Virus record (IMG/VR): IMGVR_UViG_3300036045_000017
Span: 1-48,756 of that record
DNA: 48,756 nucleotides
Reading direction: 5' to 3' (one strand)
From: a virus
Shown here: in pieces, positions 39,826 to 48,182 of the stretch
Layout of the letters: the number at the start of each line of letters is the position of its first letter
How positions within the stretch are numbered: the first letter of the stretch is position 1
Notes under the pieces: generated by a model
Seen by the model: the letters and a program-made list of their open reading frames with translations, nothing else
Databases searched by the model: none
What the model was told of the DNA's origin: nothing
Translations under genes and position numbers: made by a program

Positions 39826-40063
39826 GCGTGTGCAGCCGTACCTCACCCGCCTGCATGGCAAGATCTATGCTGCGGTGCTCAAGGCCGGCAGCAGAGGGCT
39901 TACACGCGAAGAGCTGGAGCACCACACCAGGATGCGAGGTAACAGTGTCAGGCCCCGCGTTCGGGAACTGCTCGCCATGAAGCTGCTGACACTCAGTGGC
40001 GAGGAACGCCGCACCGAAAGCGGCTGCATGGCTGAGGTGTTGATCGCGAGGAATGCGAAGTGA
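39767..40063 (+). CDS. Winged-helix-like protein (98 aa)
   Basis: Residues about 25-90 (LHGKIYAAVLKAGSRGLTRE, ELEHHTRMRGNSVRPRVREL, LTLSGEERRTESG) have the spacing of a winged helix. The start is uncertain: ATG 39767 gives a large overlap with the previous gene, whereas GTG 39791 would reduce it. Likely a DNA-binding regulator. The next gene begins at a GTG overlapping its stop. Confidence 0.75.
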   Translation: MRRRPSRSVNTSNTSAAARERVQPYLTRLHGKIYAAVLKAGSRGLTREELEHHTRMRGNSVRPRVRELLAMKLLTLSGEERRTESGCMAEVLIARNAK

Positions 40064-40560
40064 ACCGGTCGCGCTCCCTCGTCTCCCGCCAATCCCAACG
40101 CACCGGTGCCGACTTCGAGTTGGTCGTGTGCCATCGCCTCCGGTTGCTCGGGTGTGTTGAGGTGGAGCAGGTCGCAACCCCCATGCGTAAGGTGCGTGGT
40201 GTGTGGGTCCGATCGGCGAAGGTTTCATGCGACGTGAAGGCCATCCTTCCCCCCAGCGGCCGAGCGGTGATCTGTGAGTGCAAGCTACGCCCCGGCGGAA
40301 CCCTCCAGTGGTCCGATCTTGCGGACCATCAGCACCGCCGCCTGCGCAACGCCGCCGATGCCGGCGCGCTCGCTGTGGTCGCCTTCACCGACGCTGTGAA
40401 CGGCATCGAGTTGATGGACTACGGCCATGCTTTGCGCCTGGGCTTCGCGCCTGGCGCCCGCTTCCCGCCGATGCAGCGGCTCAAGGCCGCGCATTCGATC
40501 GTGTGGCCGGCTTACCTCACCAGCCCACATCTGCGACCGCGTGAGGTGTCGCCCCACTGA
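40060..40560 (+). CDS. RecU-like Holliday-junction resolvase/nuclease, PDDEXK fold (166 aa)
   Basis: Glu20 (GADFELVV), Asp58 (SCDVKAILPP) and the E-x-K pair Glu73/Lys75 (AVICECKLRPGG) are followed by Gln91 (LADHQHRRL) and AAVVAF-like strands, the RecU/Hjc-type arrangement. It would cleave four-way junctions or related branches produced by recombination. The GTG start overlaps the previous stop. The gene sits between regulators and the replication gene. Confidence 0.85.
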   Translation: MNRSRSLVSRQSQRTGADFELVVCHRLRLLGCVEVEQVATPMRKVRGVWVRSAKVSCDVKAILPPSGRAVICECKLRPGGTLQWSDLADHQHRRLRNAADAGALAVVAFTDAVNGIELMDYGHALRLGFAPGARFPPMQRLKAAHSIVWPAYLTSPHLRPREVSPH

Positions 40561-40601
40561 CCTCGTTCCCGGCCCTCGTCACCTCGTCTCAGGAACCTTT
40601 C

Positions 40602-41519
40602 ATGCGTTACGCCAGCATCCCGCTGGAAGTCCTCCATAGCGCCGCCTTCCGTGGCGCCGAACCAGTCGATCGTGCCACCTGGATGTGCCTCCTGGCCTAC
40701 TGCTACGAGCAGGAGACCGGTGGTCGCGTTCCGTCGTGCCGTGCCTGGGGCGACCGCCGGTGGCAGCAGCTCATTGCCGTCACCAAAGACGAAATCGACC
40801 GCTGCGCCGAAGGCCTCTGGCACTTCGATGGCGAAGATCTGGTGGTCGAGCACTACGACCACGCCTACGTGGAGCATGTGCGCGGCACCGGCAGGAAGGG
40901 GTCAGCTGGCGGATCGGCAACCAGCGAGGCCAAGACTGCAGCAGCACGCACGAACGGCTCGAAGGGTGGCCGTCCGGCCATTGTTCCACGGGAAACATTG
41001 CCGAAGGGCACTAATTTTGATTCAAAACCCAACGGAAACCCAACGGATAACCCAACGGATAACCCAACAAACAACCCACCAGAAACCGAACGAAACCGAA
41101 CGAAACCCAACCTAGACGGATATGACGGACGGACGGATAAGACACCCACCCCCCAACCCCCCGCCACGGCGGGTGGCGGACAGCCGGGCGGAGGGGGAGG
41201 GGATCAACCTCCAAGGGTTCCTACCAAGGCCGAGAACACCGCCGCGCTCGAAAAACTCCTGCACCGGCTGGTGTGCGCTACCGGACCGATCGCGACCCCG
41301 AAGTGGGCCGGCGTTGCGATGCAAGGCAAAGCCAGTGGCCTCAGAGAGGCCCTGGAGTGCGTCGAGTGGCTGGTGAAGCACGCCCGCGCCCAGGGCGTGA
41401 TCGTCGAGTACGCCGGTGACGTGATGCCCTACCTGCCGCAGTGGGAGGATCACCGCCGAGCCAAACGCCGGGCGGTTGCTGGCGCCAGGAACGAAGATCT
41501 CGCCCAGGTGGCCCCATGA
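40602..41519 (+). CDS. Replication-organizer-like protein (305 aa)
   Basis: Residues 1-100 are typical of phage replication organizer or DnaA/DnaD-like N-termini (MRYASIPLEVLHSAAFRGAE, then WMCLLAYCYEQETGGRVPSC and an HTH-like middle). Residues about 135-165 are Asn/Pro/Thr-rich (NPTDNPTDNPTNNP). Another low-complexity Gly/Pro/Gln linker follows, and the C-terminal 100 residues are helical (LEKLLHRLVCATGPIATPKW to ECVEWLVKHARAQGVIVEY). Probably initiates or loads host replication at the iterons contained in its own gene, as lambda O does. No helicase gene was recognised. Confidence 0.78.
   Translation: MRYASIPLEVLHSAAFRGAEPVDRATWMCLLAYCYEQETGGRVPSCRAWGDRRWQQLIAVTKDEIDRCAEGLWHFDGEDLVVEHYDHAYVEHVRGTGRKGSAGGSATSEAKTAAARTNGSKGGRPAIVPRETLPKGTNFDSKPNGNPTDNPTDNPTNNPPETERNRTKPNLDGYDGRTDKTPTPQPPATAGGGQPGGGGGDQPPRVPTKAENTAALEKLLHRLVCATGPIATPKWAGVAMQGKASGLREALECVEWLVKHARAQGVIVEYAGDVMPYLPQWEDHRRAKRRAVAGARNEDLAQVAP
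41026..41111 (+). repeat. Iteron-like direct repeats, candidate replication origin
   Basis: Copies of the 12-mer AACCCAACGGAW (41026-41037, 41037-41048, 41049-41060) are followed by degenerate 12-mers (41061-41084). Three 10-mers GAAACC(G/C)AAC then run to 41111. They lie in the linker of the replication-organizer gene, downstream of an AT-rich patch (CTAATTTTGATTCAAAA). The lambda O/ori layout is the precedent. Confidence 0.65.
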
Positions 41520-41689
41520 TCACCCCGAAGCTGTTTGATCGCCTCCAGGAGGAACGGCGCGCCCTGGCAGCCCGGCTCTTCGATGAGGTCCGCGGTCGCC
41601 CGATGATTGACCCGCATGCGCCACCCGAGCCGCTGCCAGAGCCACCACCAGCGATCCCGAAGGTGCGGGACGGGGAGCAGGCCGAATGA
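41516..41689 (+). CDS. Small hypothetical protein (57 aa)
   Basis: ATG overlaps the replication gene stop. An N-terminal amphipathic helix (FDRLQEERRALAARLFDEVR) is followed by a Pro-rich tail (PHAPPEPLPEPPPAIP). It may interact with the preceding initiator. No family. Confidence 0.72.
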   Translation: MITPKLFDRLQEERRALAARLFDEVRGRPMIDPHAPPEPLPEPPPAIPKVRDGEQAE

Positions 41690-41934
41690 ACTTCGACCGC
41701 CACACCCACCTCCAGCGCATGCTCCTGCGCCGCGCCAAGATGATCCTCGGTCAGTGCATGCGCCTGCACTCGCTGTCGGTGAAGATCGGTCAACTCGAAG
41801 AGTTGTCAGACACCGGCATCTGCGACGCCGAATGCGCCGAGGCCGCAACCATCATCGAAGACGCCGACCGCCTGTGCGCCGACATTGACAAACTCATGGA
41901 GGTGCCGCATACCGTGGTCAGCCATAGCCTTTGA
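41686..41934 (+). CDS. Small helical protein (82 aa)
   Basis: ATGA-coupled to the previous gene. Mostly helical with Cys residues dispersed (ILGQCMRLH, GICDAECAEAATI, DRLCADIDKLME). The spacing does not give a clear metal motif. No family is recognised. Confidence 0.74.
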   Translation: MNFDRHTHLQRMLLRRAKMILGQCMRLHSLSVKIGQLEELSDTGICDAECAEAATIIEDADRLCADIDKLMEVPHTVVSHSL

Positions 41935-41959
41935 ACGCCTCGACGCCGGACACAGCCGG

Positions 41960-42196
41960 ATGTGCCAGTACCAGCGGCAGGCCACAGATGATCCCTGCGG
42001 CGCCAAAGTGCCTGAGCGCCACCCGGCCACCTACCAGAAGGTGTCACGCCGCATCGTAGATGGGGTGGTGACCGACACGCGGGCGGTCTACCTGTGCTCG
42101 AATGCCTGTTGCGCGGAGCGGATCAAGCTCACCTCACACCATCAGCAACAGACTCCTTCATCTCCCCCGTCGCCCACCGGTTCGCCCGCTCCCTGA
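41960..42196 (+). CDS. Putative zinc-containing small protein, end of early operon (78 aa)
   Basis: The start is uncertain: ATG 41960 is used, while an upstream in-frame TTG at 41885 would overlap the previous gene. Cys2, Cys13, Cys46 and Cys50/51 (DPCGAK; YLCSNACCAERI) suggest a small zinc site. The C-terminus is Ser/Pro-rich. The last 68 bases overlap the 3' end of the convergent giant gene. Confidence is limited by the start ambiguity. Confidence 0.62.
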   Translation: MCQYQRQATDDPCGAKVPERHPATYQKVSRRIVDGVVTDTRAVYLCSNACCAERIKLTSHHQQQTPSSPPSPTGSPAP

Positions 42197-45100
42197 GCCG
42201 CTGGATCACGCCGAGCTGCTGTGCCGGCGTCAACTCCGGATCGTCGATCAACGCGCGTTCCTCGCGTAGCAAGGTCAACCAGTAACGACCAGCGGCCTCA
42301 CGCACGCGGTCGTATTGCTCATCGGTCCACCGGACCGTCTGTCCGTTCCGTTGGTAGCTGCGTCCAACCGGGTTCGGCCACCACGTCTTGCCGCCCTCGC
42401 GCTCGATCGCCGCGTTGAGGTCGTAGATGCGCCGCTGCCAGCCCTGCGCTTCTTCGCTGGCCTTGCCACGCGGCGGGAAGAACAGCCCAGCGATGGCGGC
42501 ACCAGCGGTGTCCTCGCGGGTCTTCTCGCGTTCACCGAAGACGTTGCGCGTCGGCTTCCCAGGGTTGTAGGCGCGCTCGATCTCGTCACGCGGACGCTCC
42601 ATGCGCTCGGTCTCGGTCAGCCGGCGGTAGGTCGACACATACTGCCGACCAGGCGCCAACTGGCTGGTGACGCTCTCGCCGAACTTCTCCAGCGCGCCCT
42701 TGGGGTTGCCCTCGGCGTCGTATTGGACGCGGGTCAGGTTGTCGATGCCAGACAGGAACTGGCGCTGCACCATGGCGTTCCAAGCCTTCTCACCGAGCGT
42801 GTTCAACACCTTGCCGGCCGGCTTGCCGTCTTGCAGGTCGTGCATGGCGTCGCGGAAGTCGGCGTGCAGGGCGAGCGGCAGTGCCACCGGGTCCAGACGG
42901 CTGTAATCAACGCCGTCGATCGTGCGCGGTTGTTCGACCGCGAACCGCATCGAACGCTCGCCGCTGGTCTTGCCATCGGTCGGGCTGCCCTTCACCAACG
43001 GCTCGTCGTCGTCGCCATCCATCTGCGCGAGCAGCATCAGCGACAGGCCGGCCAGGGTGTAGGCGGTGCCCTTGAGCGCACCCGCGACCGCCTTCTGACG
43101 TTCCTGGCTGCCCTTCTCGGCGCGCAGCGCATCGATGCCGCGCTTGGCTGCGAGGGCGCCCATCAGCGGCGGCGTCGCCAGCTTCGCGCCCTCGATCGTC
43201 AGGTTGGCGATGGTTTTGAAGAATGGCATGACGAAGTAGGCGGGATTCACCGCGAACCGCCCCATGCCGGGGCCGGCTGATTCGGCCAGCTTTTCCAGCC
43301 ACTGTGGACTCGCCTCACGCAGACTGCTCAGCTTCGACAGCACCGTGTCCGCCGCCTCGTTGCCGGTGCCGCGCAGCGTGAACCAGTCGGCCCAGCGCAC
43401 CGCCTTGTCGATAAGCTCGGCGTCCGGGTTTTCGATGATCTCGCGGTGCGACCGGGTATCGCCGGCCTGCTTGGCTTCGACCGCTGCCGCCGCCAATGCG
43501 CCGTTGTAGGCCACCGTCCAGGCGGTCTCGTCCATGAACCGGTTCAACTCCAGGAACGGCGCCATCGCCAGCCGCAGGAACGGATTCTTCACCGGCGCCA
43601 CCATGCGGTTGGCGTCCTCTTCGCTGCCGCCGGTCGGATCGACCTGGCGGTTCGCTTGCGGGCGTCCGGTCCAGAAGGCGGTCGCGCCGTTGACCAAGCC
43701 CTTGCCGATCGCCCCGATGCCGGCGCGCACCGCCGCGCTCGCGCCTTGCAGGCTCAACACCTCCTGGTTGCTTGCCGTGCTCTTCATCAGCGCCTTGGTG
43801 ATGATCGGCGGCAGCGCCTTGAATGCCTGGATGCCCAGCATCAGCGGATAGCCGGTGGTGTTCGCGGCCACCGCCGCACCGCCCAGCAGGTTGCCGGCCA
43901 CGTAGTACCCGACCAGCCGCCCGTAGTGCATCCGCTCGCCGCTCACATCGCTCACCGCGTCCATCAACTGCCCGACGCTGTAGGCATCGCCGAAGATCTC
44001 GCCCAGCCGCGGGTCGCTCAGGTCGACGCCGAAGCGATCCTTGAGCACGCGATGGATGCGCTCCTGCTGCTTCGCCCACCGCGCCATCGCCGCGTCCTTG
44101 TCGCGCTTGGTCTTCGCCCGGGTGTATGCCGCCTGCCAGCGGCGCCCCATCTCAGCCGTGTGGCCGAGGATCAGCTCGCGCCGGCCTTCCGGCGTCGACA
44201 GGTCCAGGCGGCGGGCCGCCAACTCGCGGGCGACGCGCTGACCGGCCGCTTTGCGCAACGACGCCAACTCCATGGCCTCCTGCCAGCGGTTGCGGTTGCC
44301 GCTGGTGGCCGCCTCCGCCAAGGAATCGGAGACCAACCGGCGCATCGCCACCTGCTCCGCCGGATCCAGGCCAAGATCGGCCGCCGCGCGCTGACGCAGC
44401 GCCGCGACGCGCTGGGGATCGGCCAAGATGGCGTCGGCTTCCGCCTGCCACTGCGCGAAGGTCTGCCGGTCATCTCCCGGCAACAGGTCGTTGATCGCCT
44501 GCGCCGTGGTGTCCGGCTGCTCTGGCTCGGTGGCCTCCGGCTCTGGCTCCGACTTCTGACGGTCGGAAGGGGGCGGCATGTCGAGCGCATAGGCGTCTTC
44601 CTTGCCCTTGGTCGGCGGCTGCGTAGCATCGTCCTCTGACGGTTTCCTCACGGGCCGGCGCCCCTCCCCATCAGCATCGGCGGGAGTGGGCTTCGCATGG
44701 GGGGCGGTGGGCTGATCACCGCCAGGCTGGGAGGGCCGACCAGCCGCCGTCGTCTTCTTGTCGTGCGGGTAGCTCGGACGCGCTGTGGTCACCGTCAGGT
44801 GGCCATCCGGCGATTCCACCAGCCGCAGTACCATCTTGGCCGTATCGCCCAGGCTGACCACGAAACGGCCGTCACGTTCGACCTGCGATGACGGCAACTC
44901 ATCGATCGCCTGTTGCAGGAACCCTGGAACCGACATGCCGGTCTCGCGGCGGATCTCATCGCCGTGGCGCTGCTCGATGTGCTCCAGGCCGTAGCCGTTC
45001 CCGAATGGACTGTTCCAGCCGTGTTGCACGCGAATGGGCAACGGCTGCAGACCGGCCTGCGCAGCGACCTCTGGCGTCAATCGGCCCCACGTCAGGGATC

Positions 45101-48100
45101 CGTTCGGTGATGGCGCGAAGGCGCGCGGCTCCTTCCCGGCTTGGTTCCTGGCAGGCTCCTTGTCGCGGCTGCCATCGGCTGGACGGCGTGGCGGGAAGCC
45201 GGTCGCATACGCCGCCTCATCCTGCGGCATCTCGACGCCGCGCTCCCGGTCGATCGCGTCCGATTCGTCCACCAGTTGCGACCACGGCTTGGTCGGCGCC
45301 GGGCGCTCGCCGTTCGCCTTGTTCCACTGCCGGCGCAGATCACCGCCACGCAGGCTCTCGCCCTTGGGAATCAACACCGCGTTGGAATCGCCCTCGTCCG
45401 TGCTACGGCCCGGCGTGACAGCCCCACGCTCACGCACCGCATCCAGGTCGCTCCAGATGCTCGCCGCATCACGTGCGCCCACTGCCGGCTGCTTGTCGAA
45501 GAATCCCAGCAGCTCCTTGATGCGCCGGATGAGTCGCTGGAAGATGCCGGCGGTCCTCGGCGTCAGCGCGCGTTGGCGGTTCTGGTTCCAGTCCCGGAAG
45601 TGATCGTAGGCCGCCTCCATCACCGCACGGCTGGCTGGATCTTCCTTCGCCAGTTCCGGTCGGCTCCTGGCCATCTCGTCGCGGATGATCGTGCGCTCCT
45701 GGTCGGTCAGGAGCGCACTGAACAGGACGTGATGATCCTCTTCCGCGATCGCCTCGGCCACCTCGCTGTCGCTGCGTGCGTCGGGGTTCACCAGCCGCAC
45801 CAGGGCGTCGCGCGACAGGCCGACGCGCTTGCCGGACAGGTCGCTCACCGCCGCCACCGGCGGCAACTCGGCCATCACCGCCTGCTGCCGCGCCTTCGGC
45901 AACTTGAGCCACTGCGCCTTGGTCGGCGCCGTCGCGCCGAACCCCGCCCGGCTGAACGCGCCTGACAGCGCGCCCTTGGTCTTCGCCACGCTGTCGAACC
46001 ATGCGGCGGGATCGAGCGGCAGGGTGTCGACCGCGCGCACCTGGATGGTGGCACCGCCCGGGTACGTGATGCGGACGTGATCCGCCTGCGGCTCGACCTT
46101 CACCGACGAGGGCAGCACGGCCTTCGACAGGCGAGCGACGCGCTCCAGGGCCTTGGGGTTGCTGGCTGGAGCCGCCTTCACCGGCTCCGGGGCGGTCGCT
46201 GGCTGTGCGGGTGCCGGCGCAGGCCCGGCCCCCTGGGGAACGCGCTGCTGCACCTGGCTCGCAGGCGCAGGATCTTCCGGTGCTCGTGGCTGCTGCGCCA
46301 CTCCACGACGAACGGGCGGTACCGGTTCCGGCGCAGGTGACGGCTCAGCAGCGGGCAGTGGAACGGCACGGGCAGCTCCTGGCTTGGGTGGTTGCAGGCC
46401 CAGCTTCCGCCAGCGCTCGCCGTCGCGCTGCTCGGACAGCAGACGGGCGATTTCCGGCTGGATGCGCTGACGCGACTCTGGTGGCAGTGCACGGAACGCG
46501 GCCATGCGTTGGTTCGGCGGCAGCGCGACGATCTCAGCGGCGGTCGGCTCGGGGGGCGGGCTGGAGGTCTTCACGCCCTCCATCGGCGCCTGCATGCGGC
46601 GCTCGATCACGGCTGGTGAGGCGGTGGGGTCGTCGCCGGCACGTGCGCCCGCATCGTCGCCCAACACCTCGCGCACGAACGCTTCGGCACGTTCCTGGCC
46701 CATGCGGGCGGCACGGTTCGGGGCCCTCTCATCGTAGATCAGCCGGCCGTTGGCGTCGTAGCCGTGGCCACCCATCTGCCTGCCGATGAGTCCGAGGTCT
46801 TCCCGCAGCGCGAACGCCAGCTTCCGGCGCTCCCGCTCGCGGTTCTCATTGGCGACGCGTTCCTGGTCGGCGAGTGTCCGCTGGGCGCTCTCGGCCTCCA
46901 CGTCCACCGGTGCGACGGCGGGCGACTCGCTCATCTGACGCTCGGCCAGCGCCTGCACATCGGCATCGTCCAGGGCCTGTGCCACGGCGTCGCCAGCGGC
47001 AGTCGCTTCCAGGGTGGCGGGGTCGGCGTCGGCCTGGTGCTGGCGTTCCGCTGCCAGGACTTCCAGCATCTGCCGGACGGGCAGAGCGCCGAGTGCTGGG
47101 TCTGCTTGAGCGGCAGCCGCATCCTCGGCGGTGACCGTCCACGGCTCCGCTGTCTCCTGGACAGGTGCCGAGGTGGTGGGATCGAACGCCCGCGCCATCG
47201 CCTGTGCAACCGACTGATGGCGTCGCGCCCGCTCGTCCAGCGCGTTGTTGGCTGCCGAAGCCGCCAGGCCTGGGAGGTTCGTCGCCGCCGACATGGTGGC
47301 GCCGCCACCGGCTCCCATCGCCGTCGCCTCCAGGCCTTCTGCCGTGGTCGGCAGCCGACCGTCGAGAATGACCTTCTCTGCCGTCGTCTGCGCCAGCTCC
47401 GTACCACCCTCTTGGATGGGGTTGCGCACCAGCGTGTCTGCCGCCACGTCGCCGGCCTGCCGCGCCAGGGCTTGGCCGGGATGCTGCGCCAGGGGACGCA
47501 GTTCGCCGATCGGGCCTCCCAGGCGGCCCAGGCGCTGCTCCAGCACGCCCTGCACGGTCGCATTCAGTGCTTCTGCCGGGGTCAGTGTGCCGTCCTGCGC
47601 TGAGCCGACTGCGGTCTGCGCGGTGGCACTGACGCCGCCGGCCGTGGTCGCAGCATTGGTCACCGCGCGGTTGATGGCCTGGGTGGTTGCCGGCGCCGCG
47701 CTGACCTTGGCCAGCGCCTGCATGCCGGCGCCTGCCGCCGGCAAGGCGTTCAGTGGGTTTGCCGCCGATTCGACGACGCCACCGGCGATCCGTTGCAGTG
47801 GCGTTTCCTCGTAGGTCTGCGCCCGTCGCTCCTGCTCGTGCAGGAAGTCGCGGGTGTTCAACCAGGACGCCAGTGGCGACACCACCGCGCCGGTGCGTTC
47901 CGGAAGCTCTGCGCCGACCGCGTTGCGCACCGCCAGTTCGGCCGCCGCCGGAATGCCCATCAGCAGGTTGGATGCGCTCAGGACGCCGCGTCGGACGCCG
48001 CGGCCAAGCACGCCTTCCACCCACGGCAACGCCGGTTTCTCGCCCTTGGTGGCGCCCTGGGATTCCAGTGCCTCCAGATCGGCGAGAACGTGCGCTGCCC

Positions 48101-48182
48101 GACCCGCGCGTGGTGGTGCCGGTGAGGGCGGGTTGTGCTCCAATGCCTCCAGATCGGCGAGGACGTGCGCGGAGCTGGGCAT
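42129..48182 (-). CDS. Giant polyvalent virion protein with PBECR-like nuclease and LPD38-like regions (2017 aa)
   Basis: The start, ATG 48182, lies directly at the end of the previous gene. AHVLADLEALE is repeated at 5-15 and 30-40. Ala/Gly-rich helices run to about 320. A Pro/Gln/Glu-rich linker lies at 515-670. A zincin-like stretch is at 785-895 (AEAIAEEDHHVLFSALLTDQ). A PBECR-type fold is at about 1045-1145 (PIRVQHG, GYGLEHIEQRHGDEI, RFVVSLGDTAKMVLRLVE). Helical, partly hydrophobic segments at 1415-1720 resemble LPD38. The C-terminus is helical (1850-2017). Polyvalent proteins are injected with phage or plasmid DNA and carry effector domains against host functions. This is the last gene of the virion operon, so it is probably packaged and ejected. 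Confidence 0.82.
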   Translation of the reverse strand: MPSSAHVLADLEALEHNPPSPAPPRAGRAAHVLADLEALESQGATKGEKPALPWVEGVLGRGVRRGVLSASNLLMGIPAAAELAVRNAVGAELPERTGAVVSPLASWLNTRDFLHEQERRAQTYEETPLQRIAGGVVESAANPLNALPAAGAGMQALAKVSAAPATTQAINRAVTNAATTAGGVSATAQTAVGSAQDGTLTPAEALNATVQGVLEQRLGRLGGPIGELRPLAQHPGQALARQAGDVAADTLVRNPIQEGGTELAQTTAEKVILDGRLPTTAEGLEATAMGAGGGATMSAATNLPGLAASAANNALDERARRHQSVAQAMARAFDPTTSAPVQETAEPWTVTAEDAAAAQADPALGALPVRQMLEVLAAERQHQADADPATLEATAAGDAVAQALDDADVQALAERQMSESPAVAPVDVEAESAQRTLADQERVANENRERERRKLAFALREDLGLIGRQMGGHGYDANGRLIYDERAPNRAARMGQERAEAFVREVLGDDAGARAGDDPTASPAVIERRMQAPMEGVKTSSPPPEPTAAEIVALPPNQRMAAFRALPPESRQRIQPEIARLLSEQRDGERWRKLGLQPPKPGAARAVPLPAAEPSPAPEPVPPVRRGVAQQPRAPEDPAPASQVQQRVPQGAGPAPAPAQPATAPEPVKAAPASNPKALERVARLSKAVLPSSVKVEPQADHVRITYPGGATIQVRAVDTLPLDPAAWFDSVAKTKGALSGAFSRAGFGATAPTKAQWLKLPKARQQAVMAELPPVAAVSDLSGKRVGLSRDALVRLVNPDARSDSEVAEAIAEEDHHVLFSALLTDQERTIIRDEMARSRPELAKEDPASRAVMEAAYDHFRDWNQNRQRALTPRTAGIFQRLIRRIKELLGFFDKQPAVGARDAASIWSDLDAVRERGAVTPGRSTDEGDSNAVLIPKGESLRGGDLRRQWNKANGERPAPTKPWSQLVDESDAIDRERGVEMPQDEAAYATGFPPRRPADGSRDKEPARNQAGKEPRAFAPSPNGSLTWGRLTPEVAAQAGLQPLPIRVQHGWNSPFGNGYGLEHIEQRHGDEIRRETGMSVPGFLQQAIDELPSSQVERDGRFVVSLGDTAKMVLRLVESPDGHLTVTTARPSYPHDKKTTAAGRPSQPGGDQPTAPHAKPTPADADGEGRRPVRKPSEDDATQPPTKGKEDAYALDMPPPSDRQKSEPEPEATEPEQPDTTAQAINDLLPGDDRQTFAQWQAEADAILADPQRVAALRQRAAADLGLDPAEQVAMRRLVSDSLAEAATSGNRNRWQEAMELASLRKAAGQRVARELAARRLDLSTPEGRRELILGHTAEMGRRWQAAYTRAKTKRDKDAAMARWAKQQERIHRVLKDRFGVDLSDPRLGEIFGDAYSVGQLMDAVSDVSGERMHYGRLVGYYVAGNLLGGAAVAANTTGYPLMLGIQAFKALPPIITKALMKSTASNQEVLSLQGASAAVRAGIGAIGKGLVNGATAFWTGRPQANRQVDPTGGSEEDANRMVAPVKNPFLRLAMAPFLELNRFMDETAWTVAYNGALAAAAVEAKQAGDTRSHREIIENPDAELIDKAVRWADWFTLRGTGNEAADTVLSKLSSLREASPQWLEKLAESAGPGMGRFAVNPAYFVMPFFKTIANLTIEGAKLATPPLMGALAAKRGIDALRAEKGSQERQKAVAGALKGTAYTLAGLSLMLLAQMDGDDDEPLVKGSPTDGKTSGERSMRFAVEQPRTIDGVDYSRLDPVALPLALHADFRDAMHDLQDGKPAGKVLNTLGEKAWNAMVQRQFLSGIDNLTRVQYDAEGNPKGALEKFGESVTSQLAPGRQYVSTYRRLTETERMERPRDEIERAYNPGKPTRNVFGEREKTREDTAGAAIAGLFFPPRGKASEEAQGWQRRIYDLNAAIEREGGKTWWPNPVGRSYQRNGQTVRWTDEQYDRVREAAGRYWLTLLREERALIDDPELTPAQQLGVIQRLRERANRWATGEMKESVADGVR

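Noticed and set aside
42129-48182. N4-like virion RNA polymerase
   Set aside because: No polymerase motifs seen; the segments fit polyvalent-protein domains instead.
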